The notes under the pieces are model-generated. The model ran no database searches. It had not been told where the DNA came from and saw nothing but the letters and a program-made list of their open reading frames with translations. DNA of 30,994 nucleotides, taken from positions 1-30,994 of the forward strand of contig CAXNAA020000054.1 of NCBI GenBank assembly GCA_964200075.2, given 5' to 3'. Below are positions 1-10,403 of the stretch, piece by piece. This DNA comes from Sphacelaria rigidula (Eukaryota > Phaeophyceae > Sphacelariales). Position 1 is the stretch's first letter. Every line of letters starts with the position of its first letter. Made by a program: the position numbers and the translations under genes.

Positions 1-72
1 TTTTTTTTTTTTTGGCGTGTTGTGGTTGTTTTTGTTCTTTTTTTTTTGTTGGGGGGGGGGGGGGGGGGGGGG
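1..72. repeat. Poly-T then poly-G homopolymer tract
   Basis: The window opens with T-rich sequence followed by about 22 consecutive G. No gene signal is present. Such runs recur at 16.5, 26.7 and 30.9 kb, and two of those coincide with assembly gaps, so the exact length here is not trustworthy. Confidence 0.9.
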
Positions 73-2203
73 AAGAAGGCGGCAGTTTGAGGCTTGACGA
101 CGCTGGCTAGATGTGCGGCAAGACCGTGGGACTTGCGGGCTCGCGTACTGTTGCTGCTCGGATAGAAAATAGAAAATAGTAAAGGGAAAAGGGTAAGGAG
201 CGTCGAATTTGCATTGTGCTGTGTTGCAGAGTAGCAGATACGATGTGCGTCGTGGTTTATTGAGTGCGCATGATCGTAGCACATGGAACATGTTTTCTAC
301 TTGGTCATGTTTCTTGGTTCTAAACTAAACAAAAAATAAAAAATAAAATTTCATAAACTGCTTCTTCTTCGCTCAGAAGTCTGTACTCTCTGCGCTCTGT
401 ACCTACCAGGCCACAGCAGCAGGTGCAGGTGCACAGGGTATCGTACAACAACCATTTATTCTTCGATAAACGCACAGAACACGAGGGTCAGGGACATACA
501 ACCACGTACCGGTGGTACGCGCGCACAACAAAGCTAGAAAACCCGGGGATAGGGCGGTTTCGTCCCCTCGCGGTTGCGGTTATAACCTGTGGGTTGTATC
601 AAAACGTGATTCAAGGTTATAACCGGTGCGTTATATGGAACATCCGGGGTTTTCCCCATCCTTGTTTTTTGTAATCCGTGTGGATGTTGGGCATCTAAAT
701 TATCTAGAAAATAGTCCCGGAGAACCTCTGACCGGATTTGACCCTGCAGTCTATTTCGTGTAGAGTCAGTATGCATGCTGTGTGTCTCCGCGGGATACAG
801 CGGCAGTAAATAGTAAGCGTGCCATCGCTCTCCACTGAACACAATCTACCGTGTGCTGCTGATGCCTCTGCTTCGTGTTCTACAACAACACTACAGACAG
901 TGTGAAGCTATGCTGGCAACACATGCGGGGCCAGGCACGCGGCATATTTCACGGGCAGAGTACTCAACACAATATTTGTACCCATGTAATTCATGGTTGA
1001 ATTGTCATGACCAAAATGAGGAGTATGGCTAGACAGCGTAGTCCGCCAGTATGGAAACTACATGCTCATTTTGACGGCCGTGATTGGTCAGAATGGTCAC
1101 TTCGCTCCTCTCATGCCTCATTCTTGGCATATAATTTTCCGTGGAAAACTTGCAAAAACACATGGTTGACTTCGTGAGCTTTCCGGGGATTCCTGCGAAC
1201 AGGCCCCCACCCTCTGTCAAGAACCACCTCCCCCGGACCCTTGGAAACCCCCGGATGTCCCTGGACTGCCAGCCTGTGAAACTGTTTCGAGGCGACGCTC
1301 GCTGTCTAAGAGTTAACGGGGCTCACAGTCCCAGGGACTCGCCCAGCGTGCTCAGCACGCGTTTTGACTCAACAACGCACACTCTCCGAAGGGCACCCTA
1401 TGTACCCCAAGAGCTTGTACAGTGTGTAGTGCCGTACGCAAACATGGACAGACAAGGCGGCACATCACAGCAATATATACACTATACCGTCCATCACACA
1501 TTTCAGCGTCGTACCGTACCTATAAATGGAAAGACAGTTCGGCGCAGCCGAGCAGTGTACATTACCGGCCGTCAGACATTACCACACACGCCAATTACCA
1601 GTCAATGTGCACCAGATTGTGTCCTACACGGCCGCTTGTGTCTTCCGTTAAATCATCCAGCACAATCATCCGTGATTGTTTCTCAGCTGGGTCCCATCAC
1701 AGCAGTTAGGTGCGGCCAACAACACTACTCCTAATTACACGGGCGGTCTAAGCCGCAAAGCCTCCGGTACCTACTTCGCGTGTGCTGCAGTAGCGGTGGG
1801 GTTGCTTTTTCGTGGATGGTACACCAGAAGGGGACCTACCCAACGATACTACCGCAACTCCGAAGGACGGTCGCCAAGGGGTAAGTCTCAAAACTGCAAT
1901 GAGCTCACCCAGTTGCTTGGCTTGAAAACCGCCGGTATCGGCGTCCACAGAGAGCGCACCAGAGCATATTTACCTCCCTGAAACTTGACCATACCATTGC
2001 ATATAAGGTGATAAACACGTAGATACCTTCCTGTGCATGAGGGAAAAAACCATGCTGCTTCGTAGCCCTCAGGCAGCGAGGGTGTATCTCGTCGTCAACA
2101 TGTTTTTTTTGGAATGGACCACATCTGCCGCATTGCGGCGCTGCGAGATGAAAAATGCTGTGCCCACGGTACCTGTATAGTAGCCGGAGTTGTCTTCCCA
2201 TTA
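73..2203. other. Intergenic sequence, no gene supported
   Basis: Several open frames occur here, the longest being 197 codons on the plus strand at 1141-1734. None shows a recognisable domain, signal peptide or plausible splice partner, and overlapping frames of similar length are open on both strands. I see no RNA gene or clear repeat in this stretch. Confidence 0.5.
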
Positions 2204-3310
2204 GTGCTGACAGGGAGTTGTTAGTTGTAACCGTTGCCCAAAACGAGCATCAACCGTGGGCTGTATCCGCATCACAGCGCAGTACTGATTTATTGTACTC
2301 TGCTGCATTGTACCCTCTGCCGTCTGTCAGGAGAGCGGTACGAAATCTCAACCGCCAGTCGTGCAAGAAAGGTGGGGGGGGGCTCACCGAGCTGGGACAA
2401 GACGTGGGCTGACAAGACCGAAGCCGAGCGACACACTTCGCGGTGCGCCGAACGGGGACGATATTTGTAGGTCGGAAGGTGCGCCTTGGAATATGTGGGA
2501 CCGTCCGACACAATTTCACGCGCACTTTCCGGCCTACGAATATCCTCGTTCGTGTGGCCCATCGCTGAGTGTGTCGGCTGGCTTCGGTCCTGTCAGCCCA
2601 TCGCTTGTCCTCGCTCGGGAGGGACGGGATCGAAGCCTAGCGCCACACTTAGCGATGAACCACACGGGGAATAAACTTGTAGGCCGTAAGGTGCCTGTTA
2701 ATTTGTGGTGGTCCCACAAATTACGAACGCGTTCATACGGCAGGAATCTCAGCCGCCGGTCATGCGTCGACCTACAAACTCATTTTCCGCGTGGCGCACA
2801 ACTACGTGTATCGCTCGGCTTCCGTCCTGACACCCCACAGCTTGTCCTCGCTCGGGGCCGACAGTACCAAAGCCTAGCACACACTTAGTAGTGCGTCACG
2901 CAGGGAACGCACGTGTAGAGCCGGAAGGTGCGTGTTCATTTGTGCTGAGTCTCACAAACTAACGCGCACCTTCCAAACTACAAACGCATCCCCCGGGTGG
3001 CGCACCGCTACGATTGTCGCTCGGCTTCGGTCGTGTCAGCCCGCAGCTTATCCTCGCCACATGAATCCTGCTTCATCATTCGTGCATGACTGGCGGCTGA
3101 GATTCCTGCTGTTCAGCCGTCTCTTAGTCCCGTCCCTCCAGGTTAGGGGGAAAAGGGGTCGTCTGTCATGCTTGCCATTCTCTCATCACGCAGCGGAGGG
3201 CATGATACGGCAGAATAATCAGTACTGCGCCGTACTGTGATGCGGACACGGCCAGCGATTGATGCGAGTTTCGTACGACGGTTACAACTAACACCCTCCT
3301 GCCTTCAGCA
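2204..3310. mobile_element. Foldback-type element: giant composite palindrome
   Basis: The outer ends are inverted repeats. The left end near 2204-2290 reads TGCTGA, then CAGGGAG, then GTTAGTTGTAACCGT, then TCCGCATCACAG and CAGTACTGATT. The same blocks occur in the same order on the opposite strand from 3310 back to about 3210. A second block, ATCTCAACCGCCAGTC at 2345-2360, is inverted at 3090-3106 and again at 2737-2756. Between the arms lie three related modules (about 2393-2640, 2640-2865 and 2870-3060), and the first and third are clearly palindromic themselves. Module 1, for example, has GTAGGTCGGAAGGTGCG facing CGCGCACTTTCCGGCCTAC. No transposase is encoded, and open frames across the region (such as 2361-2888) are side effects of the repeat. 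Foldback-like elements are known to be non-autonomous DNA transposons with long modular inverted repeats; assignment to that class is inference. I could not identify a clean target duplication. Confidence 0.75.
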
Positions 3311-3693
3311 GATTACAATGTATATGCACAGCCATTACAGTGAGACGTAAAATGTCGGGGCTCACGACTCTTGTAGGGATTTAGTGTGCATGGTTGTTCC
3401 TTGTTGATACTGATTGCGCCCGATCCTGGTTATCTGTGCATGGGTTATCCGCCAGAGTAAACTCGGCAGTCGAACCTTTACATGAAAGAGTCGGACTTGC
3501 TTTGCGGATCGGAGAACCGGGAAGTTGTGCTTCCGAACAAGCGTAGCTTGTGGAACGAGCTCGAAAATGTACGACCATTGCTGTTTTGACTTTGCTGGAA
3601 TAGCGGAAACACAGTATGGCATACAAGCTCCTGGAAATATTCTACAAGCGGGTACAATTTCCGCTCGGTGTAGGTACCGCAGGACTTTCAGGC
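3311..3693. other. Intergenic, nothing recognised
   Basis: Unique-looking sequence between the foldback element and the 7-bp satellite. The open frames here stay open only because they run into the satellite. Confidence 0.5.
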
Positions 3694-3846
3694 ACAGACG
3701 ACAGACAACAGACGACAGACGACAGACGACAGACGACAGACGACAGACGACAGACGACAGACGACAGACGACAGACGACAGACGACAGACGACAGACGAC
3801 AGACGACAGACGACAGACGACAGACGACAGACGACAGGCGACAGAC
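3694..3846. repeat. 7-bp satellite, unit ACAGACG, about 22 copies
   Basis: ACAGACG repeats head to tail about 22 times with only edge variants (ACAGACA near the left end, ACAGGCG near the right end). Because 7 is not a multiple of 3, every frame of a strand reads the same seven-residue cycle, DDRRQTT on plus and SSVVCRL on minus. The array therefore creates long spurious open frames on both strands (3525-4070 plus and 3362-3856 minus). Confidence 0.95.
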
Positions 3847-4770
3847 TCAGGTACACCTGTAGCCGTTCTCGCCGAAACCAGGTATACGGCGGTTTCAGCC
3901 GATCACATGGCCGTAACTTCTCGCGGTTATCTTGCGGTCAATCATTACTCCACGTTTTTGTAGCGGAAAAGGGTCCAAGTATACCTGCATCTGTCGTTTC
4001 CCCAAGCAGAGGTTTCGGCGATACCCACCGTTGGATAATGACTCTCGAAGTGAAATGTCCCCATGTCTGACAGAGTCTAGGTTAGCCCTTGGAGCGCCGG
4101 AAGCGGAAGATCGCTCCTAGATCGACTGTGAGTCACTCGCGCGAAAGGCGGCGGTTTCGGCCGTATTCCAAACAACATATTACCCAGGCGTGGGGTCCGG
4201 AACTCCGAATTCCTGCGGAAGGATTTGTTATCGGGGGTAAGTGGGTGAGATGAAATACTACACAGCGTCGTTTCTTTTCCATGATACGTAAGCTTTTGTG
4301 GCGGTAAATAATAATTTTTTTTATGCTCCGGATAAATCAGTCATGTTCCATAGTATCAGACCAGAAAAGAAACCATCCTTGGAAGAGAAGCCATCACAAT
4401 CAGCACGGACAGCTGGCGCAGCAGGTGTGGGTTGACGGTGGAGGAATCAGCACGGCGAGGGATGACCGTCACTGAACAGATCGCAAGCGGTTGCTACTCG
4501 AAACCTGCCCCGGTCCGGGAGTTTACGAGTGAATTGGTACTGTGTTCTCAGAGCTGGGGGCGCCACTCTGTGCACACGAGTACTGTTGCTGACTGTGTCT
4601 ACAATAGCGTGGAAGTAGACTTGCATAACGTGACACTGTTGGATAGTGAAATACTCCGCAAGAGCTTCACGAGGTGGAAGTTGGTCAATCACCTAGATAC
4701 TCACGAACAAGCTCGAAACGGCCGCACTCTAAGTTGGTAGCGGGAGAAGAGTACCACCACAACCACCCCC
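3847..4770. other. Intergenic with short inverted motifs, no gene recognised
   Basis: Just right of the satellite, GCCGAAACC at about 3870 faces GGTTTCAGC at about 3891, forming a small hairpin. The motif GGTTTCGGC recurs near 4012 and 4152. An open frame of 102 codons at 4432-4740 has no recognisable domain. I support no gene here. Confidence 0.45.
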
Positions 4771-4941
4771 ATGGCTGCCAGACTGTCAGCACACCCGTTC
4801 CGGAAGTTCTGGTACCATCCGTCCGTAATGGAACGTTGCCCCCTTGCCAGGTACGCCGGCACGTGTCCGTGGCAGGACCCCCTGTTCGCGCGAGGAGAGC
4901 TTGACCTAGAGCTGTCGAGTGACTTGGAGGGGGAACGTTGA
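4771..4941 (+). CDS. Small ORF of 56 codons, unknown
   Basis: An ATG at 4771 opens a frame ending in TGA at 4939-4941. The predicted peptide begins MAARLSAHPFRKFWYHPSV and ends with an acidic DLELSSDLEGER tail. Its composition, with several Trp, Phe and Tyr, looks more protein-like than the neighbouring frames. It has no recognisable family, no membrane segment and no signal peptide. The stop overlaps the first base of the 83-bp tandem duplication. It could be a last exon or a fragment of a decayed retroelement just upstream of the LINE remnant, or it could be chance. Confidence 0.2.
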   Translation: MAARLSAHPFRKFWYHPSVMERCPLARYAGTCPWQDPLFARGELDLELSSDLEGER

Positions 4942-5106
4942 GCCCCCAACCCCAAGATATATAATAGAGCTAGAAGGGCGCTTTTTAGCTGTGTTTCTTT
5001 GAGCGTTGACCCATAACCGGCTCAGCCCCCAACCCCAAGATGTATAATAGAGCTAGAAGGGCGCTTCTTAGCTGTGTTTCTTTGAGCGTTGACCCATAAC
5101 CGGACG
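4941..5106. repeat. 83-bp tandem duplication, two copies
   Basis: The unit beginning AGCCCCCAACCCCAAGAT at 4941 is repeated at 5024, a period of 83 bp. The copies differ at only about three positions, so the duplication is recent. It has no coding content. Confidence 0.93.
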
Positions 5107-5399
5107 AAGATTCATTGCACGGCTGACAGGATCCGCTGCTACCTGCGTGCCTGATTAATATCGTACCCTCTACGATTGCCATCAGGCAAAAGGTGCTGAG
5201 TAAGAAAGAACGAGCTCGATGCCGGTACCTGTCGCTTCAACGCACACCGCGCCCTCAGTGCCTTGAACCCTTGAACCCGTGACTTTTGACACATATCCGT
5301 GGTACACTACCAACCAACACATCCCCCAAGCTTTGGCACCATGGCACACGAGGTGCACCTTGTCTCGACGCCCAACCTTCCAAAGTACCGCCTCCATAT

Positions 5400-7260
5400 C
5401 ATGGGAAAGAAACAGTATCGTAAAAACCAAGATACGCCGGGCAAGGAAATAGACACTCAAGATAGTTGCGACGCGTCTCAGCGTCTACCGCAAGTGGAAG
5501 TGCATCCTCTCGGAAGCGCAGTGCGGTTTCCAACCCGGCCCGTCGACAGTCGACATGATGTTCGTTGTGCGCAGGCTCCAAGAACTGTCCAGAGAGAAGA
5601 ACATTGCTCTGTAAATGTGCTTCATCGACCTCCAAAAGGCATACGACTTAGTGGACCGCTCTCATATCTCTGGAAAGTTCTGGCACGCTACGGTATCCCC
5701 CGCCAAGAGTATTTCCATCATCCGCCAGTTCCACGACGGCATGCGGGCATGCGTACGCCTCGACAGCGGCGAGACATGTGAGTGGTCTAACGTTAATCAG
5801 GGCCTCCGCCAAGGCTGTGTGCTTTCCCCCGGTTTGTTCAACATCTTCTTCCCAGCGGTGCTGACAGTGACGTTCGATCGTTTCTCGATCAATAAAGCGA
5901 TGGCGCAGGGCTTCATCCGCATCGCTGAAAGGGGCGGGAAGACCAGAGATCAACCCAGCAAAGAGCTTGAGCGCTCACCGGTTTGATGGGTGAACTGTTC
6001 GCTTCCTGGACAAAAAATATGCTGTATGGTCCGTCCCGGCATTACATTTCAGTGATTTCCGGAGCTCCCAGTCCATCGCAAGCCTCACTGTTCACATGAC
6101 AAACTTTCCTTCAACAGTCGATCACGTCGGGATTCAAACAGTGAATCTCATGTTCAGGAAGCGAACTGGTTTATCCACTGAACCAGTGAGTGCCTCGCTC
6201 ACTAGTTCAACAGATGAACTGTTCGCTTGCTGAACATGATATATGCGGTTCGAGTCTCGGCATGATCGATTGCGGACAGAACATTTGACATATGAACAGT
6301 GAAGCTTGCGAGGGGCAGGTAGCTCCGGAGATTCGAATCGCGTATCTTTGTTCAGGAAGCTTTCCCATCGAACCAGTGACGGCTTTCGCTTACTGAACAT
6401 GCCATACGCCGATGACGTTGGCATCACCTCGCAATCTCAAGTAAGCCTGGCAAAGATGATGACCGTCGCAATCGAAGTATGTGCGGCTTTTTCGGCCTCG
6501 TCGTGGCGGAAAAGAAGACAGTCACCATGCACATGCGCTCCCCGAATATAGAGGTCGATATGGTCGAGGTGGAAGCGGCGAGCTGAACATACAAGCACGA
6601 CAAGTCTTTCGTCTACCTTAGCGGCAAAATCAGCAGCATTGGCGATGTCACTCCTGAGATCCACAGCAGCATTGGCCAGACCTGGACGTGCCTCTACAAG
6701 TACAGCAGAGTAGTAATCGACAAGCTGTACATCACCCTGGCCACCAAGGTTCGTCTCCTGAAGACTGAAGCGATCGAGGTAATGCTATCCGGCTGCGTGA
6801 ACTGGACGATCGCCCCTGACAATTTCGGCGCGTAATGGGAGGACCATCGAGGTTTTCTGCTGAGGTGCCTCAACAAGCATACCTCAACCCGCAGCGCCCC
6901 CGACCAACACACGCTGCCATACCAGCATGTCCTCGAAAAAACTAGCTGCGAGTGAATCGAGGCCACCGCGATGGCACGAACCCTCCTATACGCCGGCCGC
7001 GTTGTACGCGTGCAGGATGAAAGCCTCCCCAACATCGTCACGCATGGAGTGATGGTTGGAGGGAAGACGAAGGCAGGCCGACCAGCGAGACGCCTACAAC
7101 ACGGTGTCACGGAATACCGTTCTAACTTCGGAATGAACGCGACATCGTGGACGCGGATTGCCTAAGATGTGTCCAAATGGTACCGAGTCGTAGAGGAGGG
7201 GGCTGAGATGTACATGGCAGCCTGGACTAAAGCACGCCACGCTAAGGGATTGTTTTTTGT
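5400..7260 (+). mobile_element. Degenerate LINE-type (non-LTR) reverse transcriptase
   Basis: Translation in shifting plus-strand frames gives the ordered motifs of a non-LTR reverse transcriptase. Near 5411 is QYR followed by a frameshift. TLKIVATRLS (from 5453) leads to CGFQPGPSTVDMMFVVRRLQ (about 5516-5580) and then an in-frame TAA at 5612. FIDLQKAYDLVDR lies at 5621-5659, GLRQGCVLSPGLFNIFF near 5800-5851, and the catalytic YADD at 6405-6416. Downstream come AEKKTVTM (about 6510), FVYLSGKI (about 6608), KVRLLKTEAIEVMLSGCVNW (about 6747), a C-terminal segment through 7165, and KWYRVVEEGAE near 7176. At least two frameshifts (about 5440 and 6480) and stops at 5612, about 6582, 6834 and 7163 make it non-functional. 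No apurinic endonuclease domain is present, so it is 5'-truncated, as is usual for LINEs. It is interrupted between the palm motifs by hairpin DNA at about 5986-6398. Confidence 0.9.
5986..6398. mobile_element. Hairpin-rich insertion inside the LINE (MITE-like)
   Basis: The reverse transcriptase reading stops after about 5985 and resumes at MPYADD at 6399, so about 410 bp is foreign. Its core at 6148-6239 is a near-perfect palindrome. TCATGTTCAG faces CTGAACATGA, AAGCGAAC faces GTTCGCTT, and GAACCAGTGAG faces CTCACTAGTTC, with a loop near 6193. A shorter version, GTTCAGGAAGC facing GCTTACTGAAC, lies at about 6350-6397, and GAACTGTTCGCTTCCTG appears at the left junction near 5992. Terminal inverted repeats containing GTTCAGGAAGCGAAC suggest one or more small DNA transposons, but I could not define one target duplication. 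Confidence 0.65.
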
Positions 7261-8331
7261 GCTACCACTAGAGTTCCCCGAGTGCCTACCGAGGACCTCC
7301 GGGAAGTGACCAGTATCCAATCGGGTGGTACACTCGCTAGTGCATCTACTGTTTTCCGAACAGCTTCGGTAGTTGTCTATGAGGGTGCCTGGAGCTGTTG
7401 AGTTTGACCCTCGTTTGGTGGCCACGCTAATCCCTTTTTGTCGATCTCTTTTTGTCGTGCGTCTTTTCTTGTCTGTTATTTTCTTCCCCTTTTTTTTCGG
7501 TTTGTTCTTAGGAGATCTGAAGGCTTTGTTTGTCTTTCTTTTTTTCTTTTCCCCCCCCGATGGACTCGGGGGAAGCTATTTATCTTGTCTATTTTATCGG
7601 CGTCTCTCTCTTGATTTTTTATTTGGTAATATTTTGTTTGATTGTTGAATGGTTTGCGTTTCTAGTCTGAAGTCTCAAAACAAAACGATGAAAACTCCAT
7701 GTCTGTGAGGAATAGCAGGGACGGTATTGGAAAGACGAGCCTATGACCGTGACCACGGGTTCGAGATATCGGACTAATGTGCGGAAATGATATTGAAAAT
7801 CAATAATTGATAATAAGGAAATACCAAGATCGGCCCATTACTTGCTATTTGACAGCGGCGATGTGGCAGATGCGGCGGTTGTGGTGGAGTCAAAAAGGTT
7901 AATGGTTTTTGCCGCGTACGTCCAATATCGCATTTACTCATACTTGCAGTCACGGGCATGTGTGCGAGCGGGTGATAATTTAGTCGCACGCGGTAACACG
8001 ACCTTTTTATTGGTAATCTTCAGAGAAAACTAAGGGGGGGACAAATGGAATGCATTGGGCACGCCGTAAGAAAGCTGGTAACTACTGTGGCTTTCTAACG
8101 GTGGTAGTTTCGTCCTCAGGCGCATAGTCCAGCGTGCAAGCGGTCGGGAGGATAATGGTAGCACTTTTTTTTCGTATGGGGGGAGCACCGTCATCCCCAT
8201 ATTCCTGAAGAAACACGCACACGGCGTATCGATGCAAACGTTGGAATATGACCGAGGGAGCTCAAGAAACCGTTTTCCAAATTTTTGAAGATGGCCTCTA
8301 CATATTTTCCGACTGAAGTGGGTGGGGGGCT
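7261..8331. other. Intergenic; T-rich tract, no gene
   Basis: 7430-7650 is strongly T/pyrimidine-rich with runs of T and a run of C. It follows the LINE and may belong to its 3' region. 7650-8331 has no recognisable gene or repeat. The 91-codon open frame at 7373-7648 is mostly Phe and Leu from the T-rich tract and is not believed. Confidence 0.5.
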
Positions 8332-8562
8332 TCAGATCACAGCGTACCCCACAGCGATGCCCCGCAGAATAGGTGGGAAAATAGCAGCGCCCCCGGGCAC
8401 TGCGCCGAATGTGGCAAGTAGAGACATGCCACTCGTGTACGTCAAGTAGGGCATAGGAAGATGTAGAGAAAGCGTTGCTGCACAGTAGTAGGCAACCGTT
8501 GCTGAGGAGAAGGTAGTCATCGCAGAGGCGAAGGCAGCCATTGCTAAAGACTGTGTACTCAA
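8332..8562 (-). CDS. Hydrophobic minus-strand ORF, possible terminal exon
   Basis: The frame encodes about 70 residues with two hydrophobic stretches separated by Pro and Gly. It includes ATVAYYCAATLSL and ends GIAVGYAVI before TGA. An upstream CACAG in the minus strand could be a splice acceptor, placing this as a last exon. It lies downstream, in the same orientation, of the UbiA-like exon at 10657-10912 and could be its 3' end, but the exons that should lie between were not found. It may be chance. Confidence 0.2.
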   Translation of the reverse strand: MSTQSLAMAAFASAMTTFSSATVAYYCAATLSLHLPMPYLTYTSGMSLLATFGAVPGGAAIFPPILRGIAVGYAVI

Positions 8563-8860
8563 ATTTTCTGCCTGTACTGCACTGTACGGCGCTAGTTATG
8601 TGGTATACTCAAACTATATTGCACGTATTGCACTGCACTACTGTACTGTGCTGCTCGTGTACGGCATACTCGAGTATACTGCGCTGTTAATACTCTTCAT
8701 CATACTGCGCGGACTGCAATGTACTGTCAGTTCTACTGTGTATAATCCATTGTACTGTGCGTACAGTACTACGGTGAGAGGTCTGAACCGTGTACTTTCC
8801 TTGCTGCACTTATTCGTGTATTGTTATGTTGCGTGTACTGTATTCTTACTGTCCATGTTG
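8550..8860. repeat. Degenerate TACTG/GTACTG-rich low-complexity region
   Basis: Short words such as TACTG, CACTG, GTACTG and ATACTG recur every 8-15 bases without a strict period, for example at about 8570-8660 and 8695-8765. This looks like an eroded simple repeat. Frames through it are Tyr, Leu and Cys-rich artefacts. Confidence 0.55.
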
Positions 8861-8979
8861 CACTGTGCTGGTGTCTGCAGGGGGCTTTCTCTACTATAGA
8901 ACAGAGGTCTGTCGAAAAAAGTGCCGGTGAGAGGCCTGCGAAATATTGTTCCGAATTCCTACCGACCCCGTCACTAAAC

Positions 8980-9233
8980 GGCCCAATACCCGGCCAATAT
9001 TTAGGATTGGACCCCAAAATTTGGTGTGGACAATGCAATGGGTATAATAAAACAAATCACCAGAGCACACAGGGATTTTTTCTTCTTCATGACTTGAGGG
9101 CATCGCACTGATCAATACACTGCCCTAAACTCATGAAAAAAAAAAAAGTTGTGTGCAATGGAATTTGTTTCTAAATTCATTGTCCATACCAAATTTTAGG
9201 GTCTAACTCTGAATATTGGCCGGCCAATGGGCC
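8980..9233. mobile_element. 254-bp foldback MITE, nearly a full hairpin
   Basis: The left end GGCCCAATACCCGGCC at 8980 is mirrored by the right end ending at 9233, whose reverse complement reads GGCCCATTGGCCGGCC. The arms continue with AATATT, GACCC, AAAATTTGGT, TGGACAATG, GCACACA, TTCATGA and GGGCA on both sides, meeting at TGATCA near 9111-9116. Pairing therefore runs the full length with scattered mismatches. A GCCTGCGAA word occurs at 8933 and again at 9232; it may be a duplicated target but does not sit flush with the left end. There is no coding content. Such elements are non-autonomous DNA transposons, and the superfamily is not assignable here. Confidence 0.8.
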
Positions 9234-9343
9234 TGCGAACTGTAAATTTGCTTCTTGGCTGGCCCAGCTCGTACCTGTATCGCAGTCCGAGGGTTAACTT
9301 CTTGAGCATATTCTTCCTGTTTTGTTTCTCGAGCGTGCTGCTA

Positions 9344-9768
9344 GGTGATCGCGTGGACCATACTCTTCATCCGAGCTAGGAGTATCGTTCGTCGGATTCG
9401 ACGAAAACACGCCGGAGATATGGAATGTCTTATCTTGACCCCTGAACCAGGTCTGAAGTCACCACCACCAGGAAAAAGTCATGAATTGCCCCTTGACTTC
9501 TCGTGTGCATTTTTTTTCTTCCCTGCTGACGTTGATGGCGTGGACCTTGCGGCTTATCCGTACTACGTATCGTTTGTCGAATTCCACGCCAACACGCCAG
9601 GGATTTGGCTTGTCATATCTCAACCTCTGACCAGGGTTGAAGAGACACCAACAGGAAAAAGTCACGATATGTCCCTTGACTTGTCGGTGTGCATTTTTTT
9701 TCTTTTTGCTGGCCGTTGATCGCGTGCACCTTGCGGTGCATCCGAGCTATCGTTTGTCGAATTCAACC
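9344..9768. repeat. About 185-bp tandem repeat, 2.3 copies
   Basis: The unit starts GTTGAT(G/C)GCGTG at 9531 and 9715, with a variant GTGATCGCGTGGACC at 9345, giving periods of 187 and 184. Each full unit contains ACACGCC, CTTGACC or a variant, AGGAAAAAGTCA, CCCTTGACTT and TGTGCATTTTTTTTCTT. The copies are about 80 percent alike by eye. Open frames through it on both strands are by-products. Confidence 0.85.
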
Positions 9769-10403
9769 AATAAATGCTCGAGTTACGTACGTTCATGTAT
9801 CCACTACTGCTAATGATGTTCCCCCGCAAAAAATAGTGTTCGCCACGTACGTTCAATATTAAATTTTCCCATATATGCAGCCACGAGCTTGTGTGCAAGT
9901 GCTTGACTGCATGAGAGCGATGACGGAGAACGCCGCGCGGTATTTTATTCTACATTCTCCAAAGGAGACCCTCGATGGTTCACCGTTCATGCTTCGTCGC
10001 ATAACGCATCGCCCTATAATGGTTCAACAGAGGCAAGCGATGCTTCTGGACCGCGGTTGTGGGGTCAAAATCATTCATCATCTGGTTCATTGCCGCATGC
10101 ACCACAGTGTGAGCATCTCTTGTCCGCAGCCTAAAAAGGGATCCGCATTGTACCGTCCGTCTGTATGCAGGTGGTACAAGCAGTTTTGTCTACTGTCTGT
10201 TCGTCTTTACTGCACAACCGTGTTCAAATCTTCCTTACATTCTTGTACATGGAAACGGTATACCCACCATGCACTGTGGTGTTGTCTGTACGGTACACCG
10301 TTCAAATCTTCGATCTTCTTTACACCCTGCTGCATGCAGACGCCAGAGACGGTCTGTACTGCGTCACGTTCAAATCTAGTTAGGTACAGTGAGCATCGCC
10401 CAC
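9769..10403. other. Intergenic; weak internal repeats, no gene
   Basis: The word CGTTCAAATCT or a close variant occurs at about 10220, 10300 and 10368, each preceded by GTAC/TGTAC-rich sequence. This suggests a decayed tandem repeat. The 178-codon plus-strand frame (9875-10411) passes through it and has no recognisable domain. Confidence 0.4.

Noticed and set aside
1141-1734. 197-codon plus-strand open frame
   Set aside because: No recognisable domain, His/Arg/Pro/Thr-rich low-information composition, and a second long frame is open within it.
2361-2888. 175-codon frame resembling a repeat protein
   Set aside because: It lies wholly inside the palindromic array; the apparent internal repeats are DNA repeats, and the opposite strand is equally open.
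3362-4070. Long frames with DDRRQTT and SSVVCRL repeats; also considered as a CRISPR-like array
   Set aside because: This is a plain 7-bp tandem satellite with no spacers. The frames stay open only because the unit has no stop in any phase.
7373-7648. Phe/Leu-rich 'membrane protein' of 91 codons
   Set aside because: Produced by a T-rich tract after the LINE; no charged boundaries or family pattern.
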